DNA of 64,000 bases from Pseudoxanthomonas beigongshangi (GCF_016820515.1 NZ_JADHDV010000013.1:62001-126000), one strand, 5' to 3'; positions 8,871 to 19,337 are shown, counted from the stretch's first letter. A program made the numbers and translations. The notes: generated by a model not told the origin, from the sequence alone.

Positions 8871-9779
8871 TCAGCGCAGTTCGTCGACATGGGCGGCGGC
8901 GCACTCTTTCAGTGCCTCCAGGTCGTAGCCACCCTCCAGCATCGAAACCATCCGCCCGTCGGCGTGGCGGCGGGCGATCCGGCGCAGTTCCCGGGTCAGC
9001 CAGCCAAAATCCTCGGTTTCCAGCATCAGGTCGGCCAGCGGGTCGCGCATGTGGGCGTCGAAGCCGGCGGAGATCAACAGCAATTGCGGGCGGAATTCCT
9101 CCAGCGCCGGCAGCAACTGGTCAGCCCAGGTGTTCTGGAAGCGGAAGCCGCCGCTGCCCGGCGGGAGCAGGGCGTTGAACACATTGCCCGCGCCGCGCTC
9201 GTAGGGCGCGCCGCTGTAGGGGAACAGGCCCGATTCGTGGGTACTGAAGTAGGCCACCCGGGGATCGTCGTAGAAGATCGCCTGGGTGCCATTGCCATGG
9301 TGCACGTCGAAATCGACGATCGCGACCCGCTCCAGGCCGTGTTTCTCCAGCGCGTGGGCGGCGGCCACGGCGATGTTGTTGAACAGGCAGAAACCCATCG
9401 CCGTGCCGGAAGTGGCGTGATGGCCAGGGGGGCGCACCGCGCAGAAGGCGGTGCCGGCTTCCCCGTGCATGACCGCGTCGACCGCGGCGATGCCGGCGCC
9501 GGCGGCACGCAGCGCGGCCGCGCGCGAGGCCGGGACCATCACCGTGTCCGGGTCCAGCATGCGGTGGCCTTCGAAATCGGTGTCGAGCACGTCCTTCAGC
9601 AGCGTCTCGTCGTGCACGCGGCGCAGATCGCCCAGTTTGGCCAGCGGCGCTTCGCGCCACTCGAGGTCGCCATGCGCGCGGCGCAGCACCTCCAGCACCA
9701 CCTCCAACCGTGCCGGCCGCTCCGGATGTTCGGGACCGGGGTCGTGCGACAGGCAGGCGGGATGGGTATAGATGATCAC
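8871..9779 (-). CDS. Histone deacetylase-fold amidohydrolase (AcuC/class II HDAC-like)
   Basis: A 302-residue zinc hydrolase of the arginase/deacetylase superfamily, likely removing acetyl groups from small amides or protein lysines. Signatures are HPERPARL at the N-terminus, PPGHHA (tandem His), VDFDVHHGNGTQ (metal-binding Asp and His), STHESGLFPYSG and a C-terminal SMLEGGYDL with the catalytic-pocket tyrosine. The frame has no ATG in the right place; a GTG at 9779 begins the conserved VIIYTHPACLSHDPG and follows the adenosyltransferase stop by four bases. Coupling with a cobalamin gene does not explain its role. The natural substrate is unknown. Confidence 0.9.
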   Translation of the reverse strand: MIIYTHPACLSHDPGPEHPERPARLEVVLEVLRRAHGDLEWREAPLAKLGDLRRVHDETLLKDVLDTDFEGHRMLDPDTVMVPASRAAALRAAGAGIAAVDAVMHGEAGTAFCAVRPPGHHATSGTAMGFCLFNNIAVAAAHALEKHGLERVAIVDFDVHHGNGTQAIFYDDPRVAYFSTHESGLFPYSGAPYERGAGNVFNALLPPGSGGFRFQNTWADQLLPALEEFRPQLLLISAGFDAHMRDPLADLMLETEDFGWLTRELRRIARRHADGRMVSMLEGGYDLEALKECAAAHVDELR

Positions 9780-9783
9780 GGCG

Positions 9784-10344
9784 TCAGGTGGGACGCCGCC
9801 GCTCGTGGTTCCAGAGCACTTCGCCGTGGCCGTCCGCGCGGGCCAGCACCCGCGCCAGCACGAACAGCAGATCCGACAGCCGGTTGAGGTAGCGGATGGC
9901 TTCCGGTCGCACCGCATCGTGGCGGGCCAGGGTGACGGTCTCGCGTTCGGCCCGGCGCACGATGGTGCGGGCCAGGTGGCAGCGCGCGGCGGCCTCGCCA
10001 CCCGCCGGCAGGATGAAATCCTTCAACGGTGGCAGCGCTTCGTTGTAGTGATCCAGGCGCGCTTCCAGCGCGTCCACGTCCTCGCCGGTGATGGCGGCGT
10101 GGCCGGGAATGCACAGTTCGCCGCCCAGGTCGAACATCTGGTGCTGCACTACCGTCAACAGGGCGGCGACGTCCTCGGGGACATTGGGCGCGGCGAGAAT
10201 CACGCCGATGGCCGAGTTGGCCTCGTCGACCGTGCCGTAGGCGTTGACCCGCGCCGAATCCTTGCCGACCCGGCTGCCGTCACCGAGTCCGGTGGTGCCA
10301 TCGTCGCCGGTGCGCGTGTAGATCTTGGAAAGACGGTTGCCCAT
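9784..10344 (-). CDS. PduO-type cob(I)alamin adenosyltransferase
   Basis: Transfers the 5'-deoxyadenosyl group of ATP to cob(I)alamin to make adenosylcobalamin. The 186-residue protein has the N-terminal ATP-binding motif KIYTRTGDDGTTGL, the helix VVQHQMFDLGGEL, RTIVRRAERE and the C-terminal YLNRLSDLLFVLAR, the diagnostic PduO pattern. It lies between a deacetylase-like gene and a membrane protein gene on the same strand, with gaps of 4 and 16 bases, suggesting one operon. No cobalamin synthesis genes are in the window, so a salvage role is more likely than de novo synthesis. Confidence 0.95.
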   Translation of the reverse strand: MGNRLSKIYTRTGDDGTTGLGDGSRVGKDSARVNAYGTVDEANSAIGVILAAPNVPEDVAALLTVVQHQMFDLGGELCIPGHAAITGEDVDALEARLDHYNEALPPLKDFILPAGGEAAARCHLARTIVRRAERETVTLARHDAVRPEAIRYLNRLSDLLFVLARVLARADGHGEVLWNHERRRPT

Positions 10345-10360
10345 CGCGGTATCCCTCCGC

Positions 10361-10969
10361 TCAGCGCGATGCCTTCTGGTGACCCAGGCGCGCCAACTGC
10401 TCCACGCCGACGTGGGCGATCACGGCCAGGCCGACGTAGATGGCCGCCACGCGCAGGTAGGGGAGGAACCAGTCGCTGTAGTTCTTCCACCAGCCGGCGA
10501 CGGTGGGATTGGGCACGACGTCGCTGGACAGCCAGTAGAAGCTGCCCTGGCTCAGCAGGTGGCAGACCACCACCGAGGCGAACAGGCTGGCCACGGTCAC
10601 CGCCAGCACGCGGCCATGCTGGCCGCCATGGCTGGCATGGAAACGACGGACCAGCAGGCCGCCCGCCCACAGGGCGAAATAGGCCGGGACCAGGAACCAG
10701 TACGCCGCCGAGGTGCAGTAGTGCGCCCAGAAGTTCATGCCCTGGCCGCTGATCACCACGTAGTCCACGGCGACGGCCAGCCCCATCAGCAGCGGGAACG
10801 CCCAGCGGGTCCAGCCGCGCAGGTAGAAGCCGCCAAGGAAGAACACCGCCCAGGAAGCATCCGGCACCGGGCCGAAGTGGGTCAGCGTGGCCGGCAGGTG
10901 CAGGCGGGTGGCCGTCATCAGCAGGGCCAGCAGGACGAGGACGGCGGCGCGTTGGGAGTTCGTGTTCAT
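10361..10969 (-). CDS. Multi-pass membrane protein, DUF6580-like; possible small-molecule transporter
   Basis: A 202-residue hydrophobic protein with about five to six predicted membrane helices, the first being RAAVLVLLALLMTATRL. The pattern FGPVPDASWAVFFLGGFYLR followed by evenly spaced helices resembles the DUF6580 family and, more loosely, S-components of ECF vitamin transporters. It starts the operon that continues with the cobalamin adenosyltransferase 16 bases downstream. A link to cobalamin or precursor uptake is therefore plausible, but it is inference from neighbourhood only. No energising ATPase gene is present nearby. Confidence 0.75.
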   Translation of the reverse strand: MNTNSQRAAVLVLLALLMTATRLHLPATLTHFGPVPDASWAVFFLGGFYLRGWTRWAFPLLMGLAVAVDYVVISGQGMNFWAHYCTSAAYWFLVPAYFALWAGGLLVRRFHASHGGQHGRVLAVTVASLFASVVVCHLLSQGSFYWLSSDVVPNPTVAGWWKNYSDWFLPYLRVAAIYVGLAVIAHVGVEQLARLGHQKASR

Positions 10970-11079
10970 GCAGACGGATTCCGGAGGCTCAGCGGACCAT
11001 TCTAGCGGACCGCGGCGCGCACAGGGCCGGCGGGCGCGTGGTCACCGGTCCGTGCCGGCCAAGCCGGTATCATGTCGGC

Positions 11080-12288
11080 ATGACGCAACGGAATGACGTG
11101 GTAATCGTGGGAGGTGGCCTGGTCGGCGCCAGCCTGGCCATCGCCCTGGACCGCCTGGGCATCGACGTGGGCCTGGTGGAGGCGACGCCGGGCACGACGA
11201 TGCCGGCGGTGTTCGACCAGCGCAACCTGAGTTTCGCCGCCGCCACGGTCAACGCGCTCACCGCGCTGGGCGTGATGCGGAAACTGCAGGCCGCGCCCGG
11301 ACCGATCCGCCGCATCCACATCAGCCGCCAGGGCGATTTCGGGCGGGTGCGCCTGGAGGCCGCGGATTACGGCCGCGACAGCTTCGGCCAGGTGGTGGTG
11401 GCGCGCGATTTCGGCGAGGCGCTGGAAGCGCGGCTGCGCGAGCTGGACCATGTCACCCGCTACCGCCCCGCGCGCTTCGTGGCCCTGGAGGAAGGCGGCG
11501 AAGGGGGCCGTCGGCTGCGGCTGGCGGGTGAAGCCGGCGAGCAGATACTGGACGCGCGCCTGCTGGTGGCTGCCGATGGCACCCGTAGCCAATTGCGCGA
11601 TGCGCTGGGCATCGACGCGCAGGAACACGATTACGCGCAGACCCTGTTCGTCGCCCGCGTGCGCGCCGAACACGCACCGGACGGCACCGCCTACGAACGC
11701 TTCACCGCGACCGGCCCGACCGCGTTGTTGCCGCGCGGTGATCGCCACTTCGGCGCGATCCACAGCGTGCCTTCGGAACAGGCGGCCAACGTCGCGGGAT
11801 TGGACGAAGCCGCCTGGCTGGGGCGCCTGCAGCAGGCGTTCGGCTGGCGGATCGGACGCTTCCTGGCCAGCGGCGAACGCAGCGCGTATCCGATTACCCG
11901 CGTGGTGGCCGAACGCCTCACCGCGCCGCGCGCGGTGCTGGTGGGCAATGCCGCGCAGACCCTCCATCCGATTGGCGCGCAGGGATTCAATCTGGGCCTG
12001 CGCGATGCGCTGACCCTGGCCGAGCTGATCGGGCAGGGCGGAGATCCGGGTGCCGACAGCTTGCTGCGGACCTACGCCGACCGACGCGCCGAGGATCGCC
12101 AGCGCACCCTGGCATTCTCCGACGGGCTGGCCCGGCTGACCGCCAATCCGGCCCCGCTGCTGCGGCCGCTGCGCAGCCTGGGCCTGGCGGCCGTGGACGT
12201 GTCGCCAACGCTGCAGGCCTATCTGGTCGGCGGCGCAATGGGCTTCCGTGGTGATGTACCGGCGCTGTGCCGCGAGGTGGCGGCGTGA
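11080..12288 (+). CDS. ubiH: FAD-dependent ubiquinone hydroxylase, UbiH type
   Basis: A 402-residue aromatic hydroxylase of the UbiH/UbiF/VisC family, acting in ring hydroxylation during ubiquinone biosynthesis. The FAD fingerprints are VIVGGGLVGASLA (residues 7-19), LLVAADGTRS mid-protein, and LVGNAAQTLHPIGAQGFNLG near residue 290. The second fingerprint has NAAQTLHP where most homologues have GDAAH, which is the form usual in UbiH. The ATG at 11080 begins MTQRNDVVIVGG; an upstream extension to 11038 carries no conserved residues. It overlaps the next hydroxylase gene by four bases. Confidence 0.93.
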   Translation: MTQRNDVVIVGGGLVGASLAIALDRLGIDVGLVEATPGTTMPAVFDQRNLSFAAATVNALTALGVMRKLQAAPGPIRRIHISRQGDFGRVRLEAADYGRDSFGQVVVARDFGEALEARLRELDHVTRYRPARFVALEEGGEGGRRLRLAGEAGEQILDARLLVAADGTRSQLRDALGIDAQEHDYAQTLFVARVRAEHAPDGTAYERFTATGPTALLPRGDRHFGAIHSVPSEQAANVAGLDEAAWLGRLQQAFGWRIGRFLASGERSAYPITRVVAERLTAPRAVLVGNAAQTLHPIGAQGFNLGLRDALTLAELIGQGGDPGADSLLRTYADRRAEDRQRTLAFSDGLARLTANPAPLLRPLRSLGLAAVDVSPTLQAYLVGGAMGFRGDVPALCREVAA

Positions 12289-13463
12289 GCAGGCGCGGAC
12301 AGATGGACGCGGTCATCGTCGGCGGCGGCGTGGTCGGCGCGGCCTGTGCGCTGGCACTGGCCGAAGCGGGTCTGGAAGTGGCGCTGATCGAAGGGCGCGA
12401 ACCGACGCGCTGGTCGCCGGACGCACCGGACCTGCGCGTCTATGCCTTCGCGCCGGACAACGCCGCGCTGCTGGAGACGCTGGGCGTGTGGCGCGCGATC
12501 CGCGGGGCGCGCGTGCAACCCTATCGGCGCATGTGCGTCTGGGACGCGGCCGGCGGTGGCGACATGGTGTTCGACGCCGACACGCTCGGCCATGCGCAAC
12601 TGGGCTGGATCCTGGAGAACGCCCTGCTGGTCGATCGCCTGTGGGCGGCGCTGCCGGCGGCCGGCGTGCGGCTGCATTGCCCGGCGCGCGTGCAGGAGGT
12701 CGAACAGGACGATGCGGGCGTGCGCTTGAAGCTGGAGGACGGCACCCGCCTGGATGCGCGCCTGGCGATCGCCGCCGACGGCGCCGATTCCAGCCTGCGC
12801 GAGGCGGCCGGCGTGGCGGTGTCGCAGCACGACTATGCCCAGCGCGGCGTGGTCGCCTACATCCAGACCGAACGACCGCACGAAGACACGGCATGGCAGC
12901 GTTTCCTGACCACCGGTCCGCTGGCGTTGCTGCCGTTCACCGAAGGCCGCAGTTCGATCGTTTGGACACTTCCGGAAGCCGAAGCCTTGCGCGTGCTCGC
13001 GCTGGACGACCAGGCGTTCGCGCGCGAACTCACCCAGGCATCGGCGGCCCGCCTCGGCGAGGCACGGCCGGTCTCCGCGCGGGCGGCGTTCCCGCTGCGC
13101 CGGCAACTGGCGCAGCACTACGTGTCGGGACGGATCCTGCTGGTGGGCGATGCCGCGCACGTGGTGCATCCGTTGGCGGGGCAGGGCGTCAACCTCGGCC
13201 TGCGCGACGTGGCCGGGCTGCATGCGCTGGTCCGCGATGCCCAGTCACGCAGGGTCGACTGGAGCGCCCCGCACCGTCTTGCGCGCTGGGCACGCCAACG
13301 CCGCAGCGAAAGCACGACCGCCGCCTACGCCTTCGACGGCATCAACCGCCTGTTCTCCAACGACGAGATGCACCTGACCCTGCTGCGCGGACCGCTGCTG
13401 GGCCTGGCCGGCCGCCTGCCACCGCTGGCCAATCTGTTCTGGCGCCGCGCCTCCGGCCTGTAA
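12285..13463 (+). CDS. FAD-dependent ubiquinone hydroxylase, UbiI/UbiF type
   Basis: A second member of the same hydroxylase family, about 392 residues, with VIVGGGVVGAACALAL at the N-terminus, AIAADGADSSLRE in the middle and LVGDAAHVVHPLAGQGVNLG near residue 290. It should hydroxylate a different ring position from UbiH, but which one (C5 or C6) cannot be told by eye, so no symbol is given. I prefer the GTG at 12285, which overlaps the ubiH TGA as GTGA and gives MSRRGQMDAV; an ATG at 12303 is the alternative. A repeat-rich gap follows. Confidence 0.9.
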   Translation: MSRRGQMDAVIVGGGVVGAACALALAEAGLEVALIEGREPTRWSPDAPDLRVYAFAPDNAALLETLGVWRAIRGARVQPYRRMCVWDAAGGGDMVFDADTLGHAQLGWILENALLVDRLWAALPAAGVRLHCPARVQEVEQDDAGVRLKLEDGTRLDARLAIAADGADSSLREAAGVAVSQHDYAQRGVVAYIQTERPHEDTAWQRFLTTGPLALLPFTEGRSSIVWTLPEAEALRVLALDDQAFARELTQASAARLGEARPVSARAAFPLRRQLAQHYVSGRILLVGDAAHVVHPLAGQGVNLGLRDVAGLHALVRDAQSRRVDWSAPHRLARWARQRRSESTTAAYAFDGINRLFSNDEMHLTLLRGPLLGLAGRLPPLANLFWRRASGL

Positions 13464-13466
13464 TCG

Positions 13467-13760
13467 TAGAGCGGAGCTCGCTCCGCTGCTCTTCTTGGAG
13501 GCGCCCGAACGCAAGTGCGGCGTGTCGTTTCCGCGCGATGACAGGATTGCCCCCATCCCAACCTTCCCCCGCAGGCGGGGGAAGGGGCGACACCCGCGAG
13601 GAAACGAGCGCAACACGCAAACGGCTCCCTCCCCCGCGTGCGGGGGAGGGCTGGGGTGGGGGGCGCTCCAACGCAAGCTCGGTGCTGCGGGCAGAGTCGT
13701 GCTCACTCCGCTGCTCTCGCGGTTGAGCGCCGCGGCCGCCGAGCAAGCTCGGCGCTACAA
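13467..13760. repeat. Cluster of dispersed palindromic repeats filling a 327-base gene-free gap
   Basis: The gap between the ubiquinone hydroxylase and the next gene contains no credible gene but at least four hairpin-forming elements. AGCGGAGC/GCTCCGCT lies at 13470-13487. CCTTCCCCCGC/GCGGGGGAAGG lies at 13562-13585. CCCTCCCCCGC/GCGGGGGAGGG, followed by CTGGGGTGGGG, lies at 13627-13660. GCCGAGC/GCTCGGC lies at 13738-13753. The two C-rich elements are variants of one family, and the AGCGGAGC and GCCGAGC elements look like another. They separate two convergent genes and may stop transcription from both sides. Confidence 0.75.
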
Positions 13761-13790
13761 GTGGACTTGCTCGGCGCCCGGCTCTGCCAA

Positions 13791-14513
13791 TCACCCCGGC
13801 AGGAACGGGAAAACAAGCTTGAGCAGCGCCTTCAGGCCGCCTTCGGCGGTGCTGGCGATGGCTTCCGCACCCAGGCTGTTGAGGGCATTGCGGGCATCCT
13901 GCCAACGCAGCTTGCCGACATCCTTCTTCAGCAACTCCGCGACTTCCTCCGACGTCGGCGCCAGCTTCTTCAACTCGCCGCGGATATGCGCCGGATCGGT
14001 CTGCAGGAAACCCCAGCGCTCGGCGATCGCCAGCAGGGTGTCGAAACGCACCGCCACCACTTCGCGGTTGCGTTCGTAGACCGGCAACGCGCCGACATCC
14101 AGGATCGCCTGCTCGAACTGCTGCTGGTCATCCGGATGCTCGATGCGCACGGCCAGGAAACCGTCCTTGCGACTGCGCTCGCTGACGTGCTTCGCGCCGG
14201 CGCGCAGGTTGGCCTCGGTCAGCACGGTGGCGACGATGCGTTGCAGCGCCGCCTCGCGCTCCTCCGGCACCAGCGCCCGCCAGCGCGCATAGCCATCGCG
14301 GCGCAGCGCCTTCACCTTGGCCGGGGTGACCCGCAGCTTGCCGGCAACGATGAAATTGGACTCCGCGCGATCGATGGCGCCGTCGCGTTCCAGCAGCACG
14401 AAGATCAGCAGTTCCAGGTCCCGCTTGGTCAGCGACTGGAACCCCTGCAGCAGGGTCAGGCGCAGGAATTCGTTGCCAAACGCGGCGGGATCCTTCAGTT
14501 CGATGGGCAGCAT
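13791..14513 (-). CDS. Protein of unknown function, 240 residues
   Basis: I do not recognise a family. The protein has no signal peptide and no membrane helix. Residues 27-75 (LTKRDLELLIFVLLERDGAI onward to VTPAKVKALRRDGYARW) look like a helical, possibly winged-helix-like domain in which AGKLRVTPAKVKALRR could be the recognition part. Residues 110-170 are mixed alpha/beta with many charged residues, and the C-terminal third is helical, ending in a hydrophobic GGLKALLKLVFPFLPG that might touch a membrane. It stands alone, flanked by repeats on one side and a 108-base gap on the other. The start ATG at 14513 is preceded on its own strand by GGAGCCCCTCCC. Confidence 0.7.
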   Translation of the reverse strand: MLPIELKDPAAFGNEFLRLTLLQGFQSLTKRDLELLIFVLLERDGAIDRAESNFIVAGKLRVTPAKVKALRRDGYARWRALVPEEREAALQRIVATVLTEANLRAGAKHVSERSRKDGFLAVRIEHPDDQQQFEQAILDVGALPVYERNREVVAVRFDTLLAIAERWGFLQTDPAHIRGELKKLAPTSEEVAELLKKDVGKLRWQDARNALNSLGAEAIASTAEGGLKALLKLVFPFLPG

Positions 14514-14621
14514 GGGAGGGGCTCCGGGTCAGGGAAGCATCTTGCCATGCGGGCATGTCACCGCCTGAGACCCCATGCGGCGGCGCTCACAGAACCCGAA
14601 TCCGGCTCCCGCTTCGGCAGG

Positions 14622-15521
14622 TCAGCGCCCGTGTTCACGCCCCGGCCGCGCGCTCCGGAACACCTCGACCGCTCCGCGGTCCTGCAGGGTCACGTAGACG
14701 GTGCGGCCGTCCTCGCCGCCGAAGGCGACGTTGGTGGGCTTCTCGCCCTTCAGTCGCACTTCGCGCAGCAGGCGGCCCTCCGGCGAGACCACGGCCACCG
14801 TGCCAGCGCCGTAACGGGCGATATGGAGATTGCCGTCCACGTCGGTGCGCATGCCGTCCAGGCCATGATCCGGGAAGCTCATCAGCAGGCGCTTGTTGGA
14901 GACGTTGCCGCTGCCGTCCAGGTCGTACGCCCACAGGTTCCGCTGCACGCTTTCGTTGACGTACAGGTGTTTGCCATCCGGGCTTACCTCCACGCCGTTG
15001 GTGGTACCCATGCCGGTTTCCAGCAGGTGGACGCTGCCGTCGCGATCGATGCGCCACAACTGGCCGCCGCCGTTCTTCCAGTCCGGGTCGCTGGCGTACA
15101 GGCGTCCGTCCGGGGCCAGCGCGATGTCGTTGGGCTGGTGCATGCGCGGATCGTGCGCGAACACTTCCACGTCGCCTTCGGCATCGATGCGCAAAACGTT
15201 GTGGCCGCTGTAGTCGGCCACGTACATCGCGCCGTCCGGCGCGAAGCGGATGCCATTGCCGGTGCTGCCGGCCGGCAGTTCGACGAACAGTTCGGCCTTG
15301 CCGCTGCCATCGGCCTGCGCGCGCACGCGGCCGATGGTGCCGTCGCGTCCGAAACTGACCAGGTAGAGATGACCATCGGGACCGACGGCCGGGCCTTCGA
15401 TGCCCCGCGAGAAGACGCCGTCGCCGACGTAATCGCGGGCGACGTATTCGGGTTCGGCGGCGTCGCTGGCGGAAGCGGTCGAGGCGAGGATGGCGGCGAA
15501 AAGGCAGTGGCGCAGATTCAT
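14622..15521 (-). CDS. Secreted SMP-30/gluconolactonase-like beta-propeller protein
   Basis: A 299-residue protein with a signal peptide (MNLRHCLFAAILASTASASD). The mature part consists of repeated blades with the pattern 'PDG-x-(L/M)-Y': GPDGHLYLVSFG, APDGAMYVADYSG, APDGRLYASDPDW, SPDGKHLYVNES, DVDGNLHIARYG. This is the SMP-30/gluconolactonase/LRE-like six-bladed propeller, which usually binds calcium and hydrolyses lactones. Metal ligands would be an acidic residue near the start (IEGPAVGPDG), NGVEVSPDG and DGMRTDVDG. The periplasmic location and the exact lactone are inferred. The next gene upstream is only 11 bases away and probably cotranscribed. Confidence 0.87.
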   Translation of the reverse strand: MNLRHCLFAAILASTASASDAAEPEYVARDYVGDGVFSRGIEGPAVGPDGHLYLVSFGRDGTIGRVRAQADGSGKAELFVELPAGSTGNGIRFAPDGAMYVADYSGHNVLRIDAEGDVEVFAHDPRMHQPNDIALAPDGRLYASDPDWKNGGGQLWRIDRDGSVHLLETGMGTTNGVEVSPDGKHLYVNESVQRNLWAYDLDGSGNVSNKRLLMSFPDHGLDGMRTDVDGNLHIARYGAGTVAVVSPEGRLLREVRLKGEKPTNVAFGGEDGRTVYVTLQDRGAVEVFRSARPGREHGR

Positions 15522-15532
15522 CGATGGGTTCC

Positions 15533-15868
15533 TCAGCGGCCCAGGGCGTACAGCGCGGTGGCGAAGGCCAGCGCCGCCACCGTGGTGGCGATCGCGGCCA
15601 GGCGGTTGGCGTGATGCAATTGGCGTTCCATGCGATCGGCACCGACCTGCAACACCTCGATGGTCTTCTGCATGTCGGTGGCGAGCCGGCTGATCGAATC
15701 GGCATTGCGGGTCGCGGCGGCCTGAAGCTCGGCAATCTGCTCGTCGATGATCGCCAGTCGCTGCACCTGGGTGGTATCGATAGGGGGCGTGCGGGTGAAC
15801 AAGGGCCTGGCAAGCCGGATGATTTCCGGCAGCGAGGACGCGGCGATGGTGATCCAGGTGGCGGCCAT
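15533..15868 (-). CDS. Small single-pass membrane protein of unknown function
   Basis: A 111-residue protein with a central helix of heptad character (QVQRLAIIDEQIAELQAAAT and onward), likely a coiled coil, followed by a C-terminal membrane helix (LAAIATTVAALAFATALYAL). This is a tail-anchored layout, which suggests an oligomer on the inner membrane. It precedes the SMP-30-like gene by 11 bases on the same strand. No family was recognised, and the role is not known. Confidence 0.75.
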   Translation of the reverse strand: MAATWITIAASSLPEIIRLARPLFTRTPPIDTTQVQRLAIIDEQIAELQAAATRNADSISRLATDMQKTIEVLQVGADRMERQLHHANRLAAIATTVAALAFATALYALGR

Positions 15869-15948
15869 GTGACTCCTGCGCACGCCAAGAGGACGTGCCT
15901 GATGAACTGGCACCGATACTAACCCGCGGGTGGCGGACGTGCGGTCGA

Positions 15949-16992
15949 TCAGGAATGCCGCGTAGCGAACACCGTGATCTCTTCGCGGTCGTGATAGAGC
16001 TGGCGCGCACGTACCGTCAGTGGCCGCGATGCCTGCTCGGCGAACAGATCCAGGCACAGCCGGGTTTCGTCCCAGCGCTTCTTCATCGGCAGCTTGAGGT
16101 TGAAGATGGCATGCCGGCACCAGCCTTCCCGGAACCATGTCGCCATCCGTTCGGCGACCCGGCGCGGCTGCTCGACCATGTCGCAGACCATCCAGTCCAG
16201 CGATTGCGCGGGCTTCCAGTGGAAGCCGTCCGCGCGCAGGTGCTCGACCAGGCCGGTGTCCAGCACATGCTGGCGCAACGGGCCGTTGTCGACGCTGGTG
16301 ACACGCAGGTGCTGGCGGGTCAGCACCCAGGTCCAGCCACCCGGCGCCGCACCCAGGTCGGCGGCGGTCATGCCCGGTTTCAGCAGGCGAGCGCGCTCGT
16401 CCGCGTCCAGCAGGACCAGCAGCGCTTCCTCCAGCTTCAGCGCCGAGCGCGAGGGCGCGTCCGGCAGCAATTTCAGGCGCGGGATGCCTAGCGGCCAGGG
16501 CGAGGCATCACGCGGTTGGCTGCGGGCGAGAAAGGCGTGATCGCCCTGCACGAACACCACGTGCAGCCGTGGCAGGCGCGTGTCGTCCTGGGCGCTCAGC
16601 ACGCCGGCCTTGCGCAACGCCGGCCGCAGCGCGTTGCCGAAGCTGCGCGCCAGTCCGGCCAGCGGCTTGGCACTATCGGAATCGGGATGTTCGACCCACA
16701 GATCGCCGAAGCGCTGGCCCTCCAGCGCGGCCAGCATCGGGCTGATGCGGTCGCGTGGATCCAGCCCGCGCAGTTCGGCGAGCACGCGCAGTTTCTGCCG
16801 CGCGAACACCAGATCCCGCGACGGCATGGCGCGGTCCAGCGCGTCGGCCTCGTCGCTGGCGAACAGCACGTAGCCGTCATTGCGCTGCGCGCGCGCGTAA
16901 CCGGCGATGCCGGCCATCGCCGCGCGTTCGGTCAGTTCGGCGGCCAGCTCCGGCTCGAAGCCCTGGCGGCAGAAACCGAGCAGGCCGCTCAT
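15949..16992 (-). CDS. rlmM: 23S rRNA (cytidine2498-2'-O)-methyltransferase
   Basis: Methylates the ribose of C2498 in 23S rRNA before 50S assembly. The 347-residue protein has an N-terminal THUMP-like domain (GFCRQGFEPELAAELTERAA onward) and a C-terminal Rossmann methyltransferase domain. The SAM loop DLGAAPGGWTWVL is near residue 215, and the catalytic motifs include VCDMVEQP and FNLKLPMKKRW. The family's usual length is about 360, so it is complete. It begins the group rlmM/deaminase/glnS only by position; 27 bases separate it from the deaminase upstream on the same strand. Confidence 0.95.
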   Translation of the reverse strand: MSGLLGFCRQGFEPELAAELTERAAMAGIAGYARAQRNDGYVLFASDEADALDRAMPSRDLVFARQKLRVLAELRGLDPRDRISPMLAALEGQRFGDLWVEHPDSDSAKPLAGLARSFGNALRPALRKAGVLSAQDDTRLPRLHVVFVQGDHAFLARSQPRDASPWPLGIPRLKLLPDAPSRSALKLEEALLVLLDADERARLLKPGMTAADLGAAPGGWTWVLTRQHLRVTSVDNGPLRQHVLDTGLVEHLRADGFHWKPAQSLDWMVCDMVEQPRRVAERMATWFREGWCRHAIFNLKLPMKKRWDETRLCLDLFAEQASRPLTVRARQLYHDREEITVFATRHS

Positions 16993-17019
16993 TGCCGCGC
17001 TCCGCGAGCGACGCCGGCG

Positions 17020-17582
17020 TCAGTACTTGTCGCCACCGGATTCGCCGTAATGCTTCAACACCGCACGCGCATCGTCGCGGCACAGGTCGCGCGTCACTTC
17101 GATGCCGCGCTTGTTCAACTCACCGACCCAGTCGGCCGGCAGCGGGCCTTCGTCGAACTCGGTCAGTTCCATCACGTCCTCGGCGCGCGCGCCGATCAGC
17201 AGGCGATCGATGCCGGCCCAGACGGTGGCGCCATAGCACTGGCAGCAGGGCTGCGAGGAGGTGGCCAGGGTGATCGGGCCGACCCGCTCGTTCAGGCGCG
17301 GCGTCTGCAGGCGCTGCTGCGCCAGCATGTAGGCCATGTTCTCGGCATGCGCCAGCGAGCAGGTATGCGGCATCACCCGGTTCACGCCGACCGCGATGAC
17401 GCGGTGATCCGGGCCGAACACCACCGCGCCGAACGGGCCGCCGCTGTTGGCTTCCACGTTCCGGCGCGACAGCGCGATCGCCAGGCCGACCTTGTCCTCG
17501 TCGCCCGGGTACACCGCGGCGCTGTCGATAGCGTCGTGCACCCATGCCGGCAGGGTCAGGTGGACCTGGGCGTACAGCATGC

Positions 17583-17586
<4 letters not shown>
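17020..17586 (-). CDS. Nucleoside/guanine deaminase, CMP/dCMP deaminase family
   Basis: A 188-residue zinc-dependent deaminase. The zinc site is visible as AHAENMAY (His-Ala-Glu, with the catalytic Glu) near residue 88 and SSQPCCQCYGA (the PCxxC motif) near residue 120. The GGPFGAVVFG stretch before it matches guanine-deaminase-like and tRNA-deaminase-like members. TadA-type tRNA deaminases are usually shorter and more basic, so a free-base or nucleoside substrate is favoured, but this is not proven. Its ATG overlaps the glnS stop as ATGA, so it is coupled to glnS translation. Confidence 0.88.

Positions 17587-19337
<1,751 letters not shown>

Noticed and set aside
10970-11079. Possible cobalamin riboswitch upstream of the membrane protein and cobalamin adenosyltransferase genes.
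   Set aside because: Only 110 bases separate the divergent starts, too few for the usual fold, and no B12-box-like sequence was seen.
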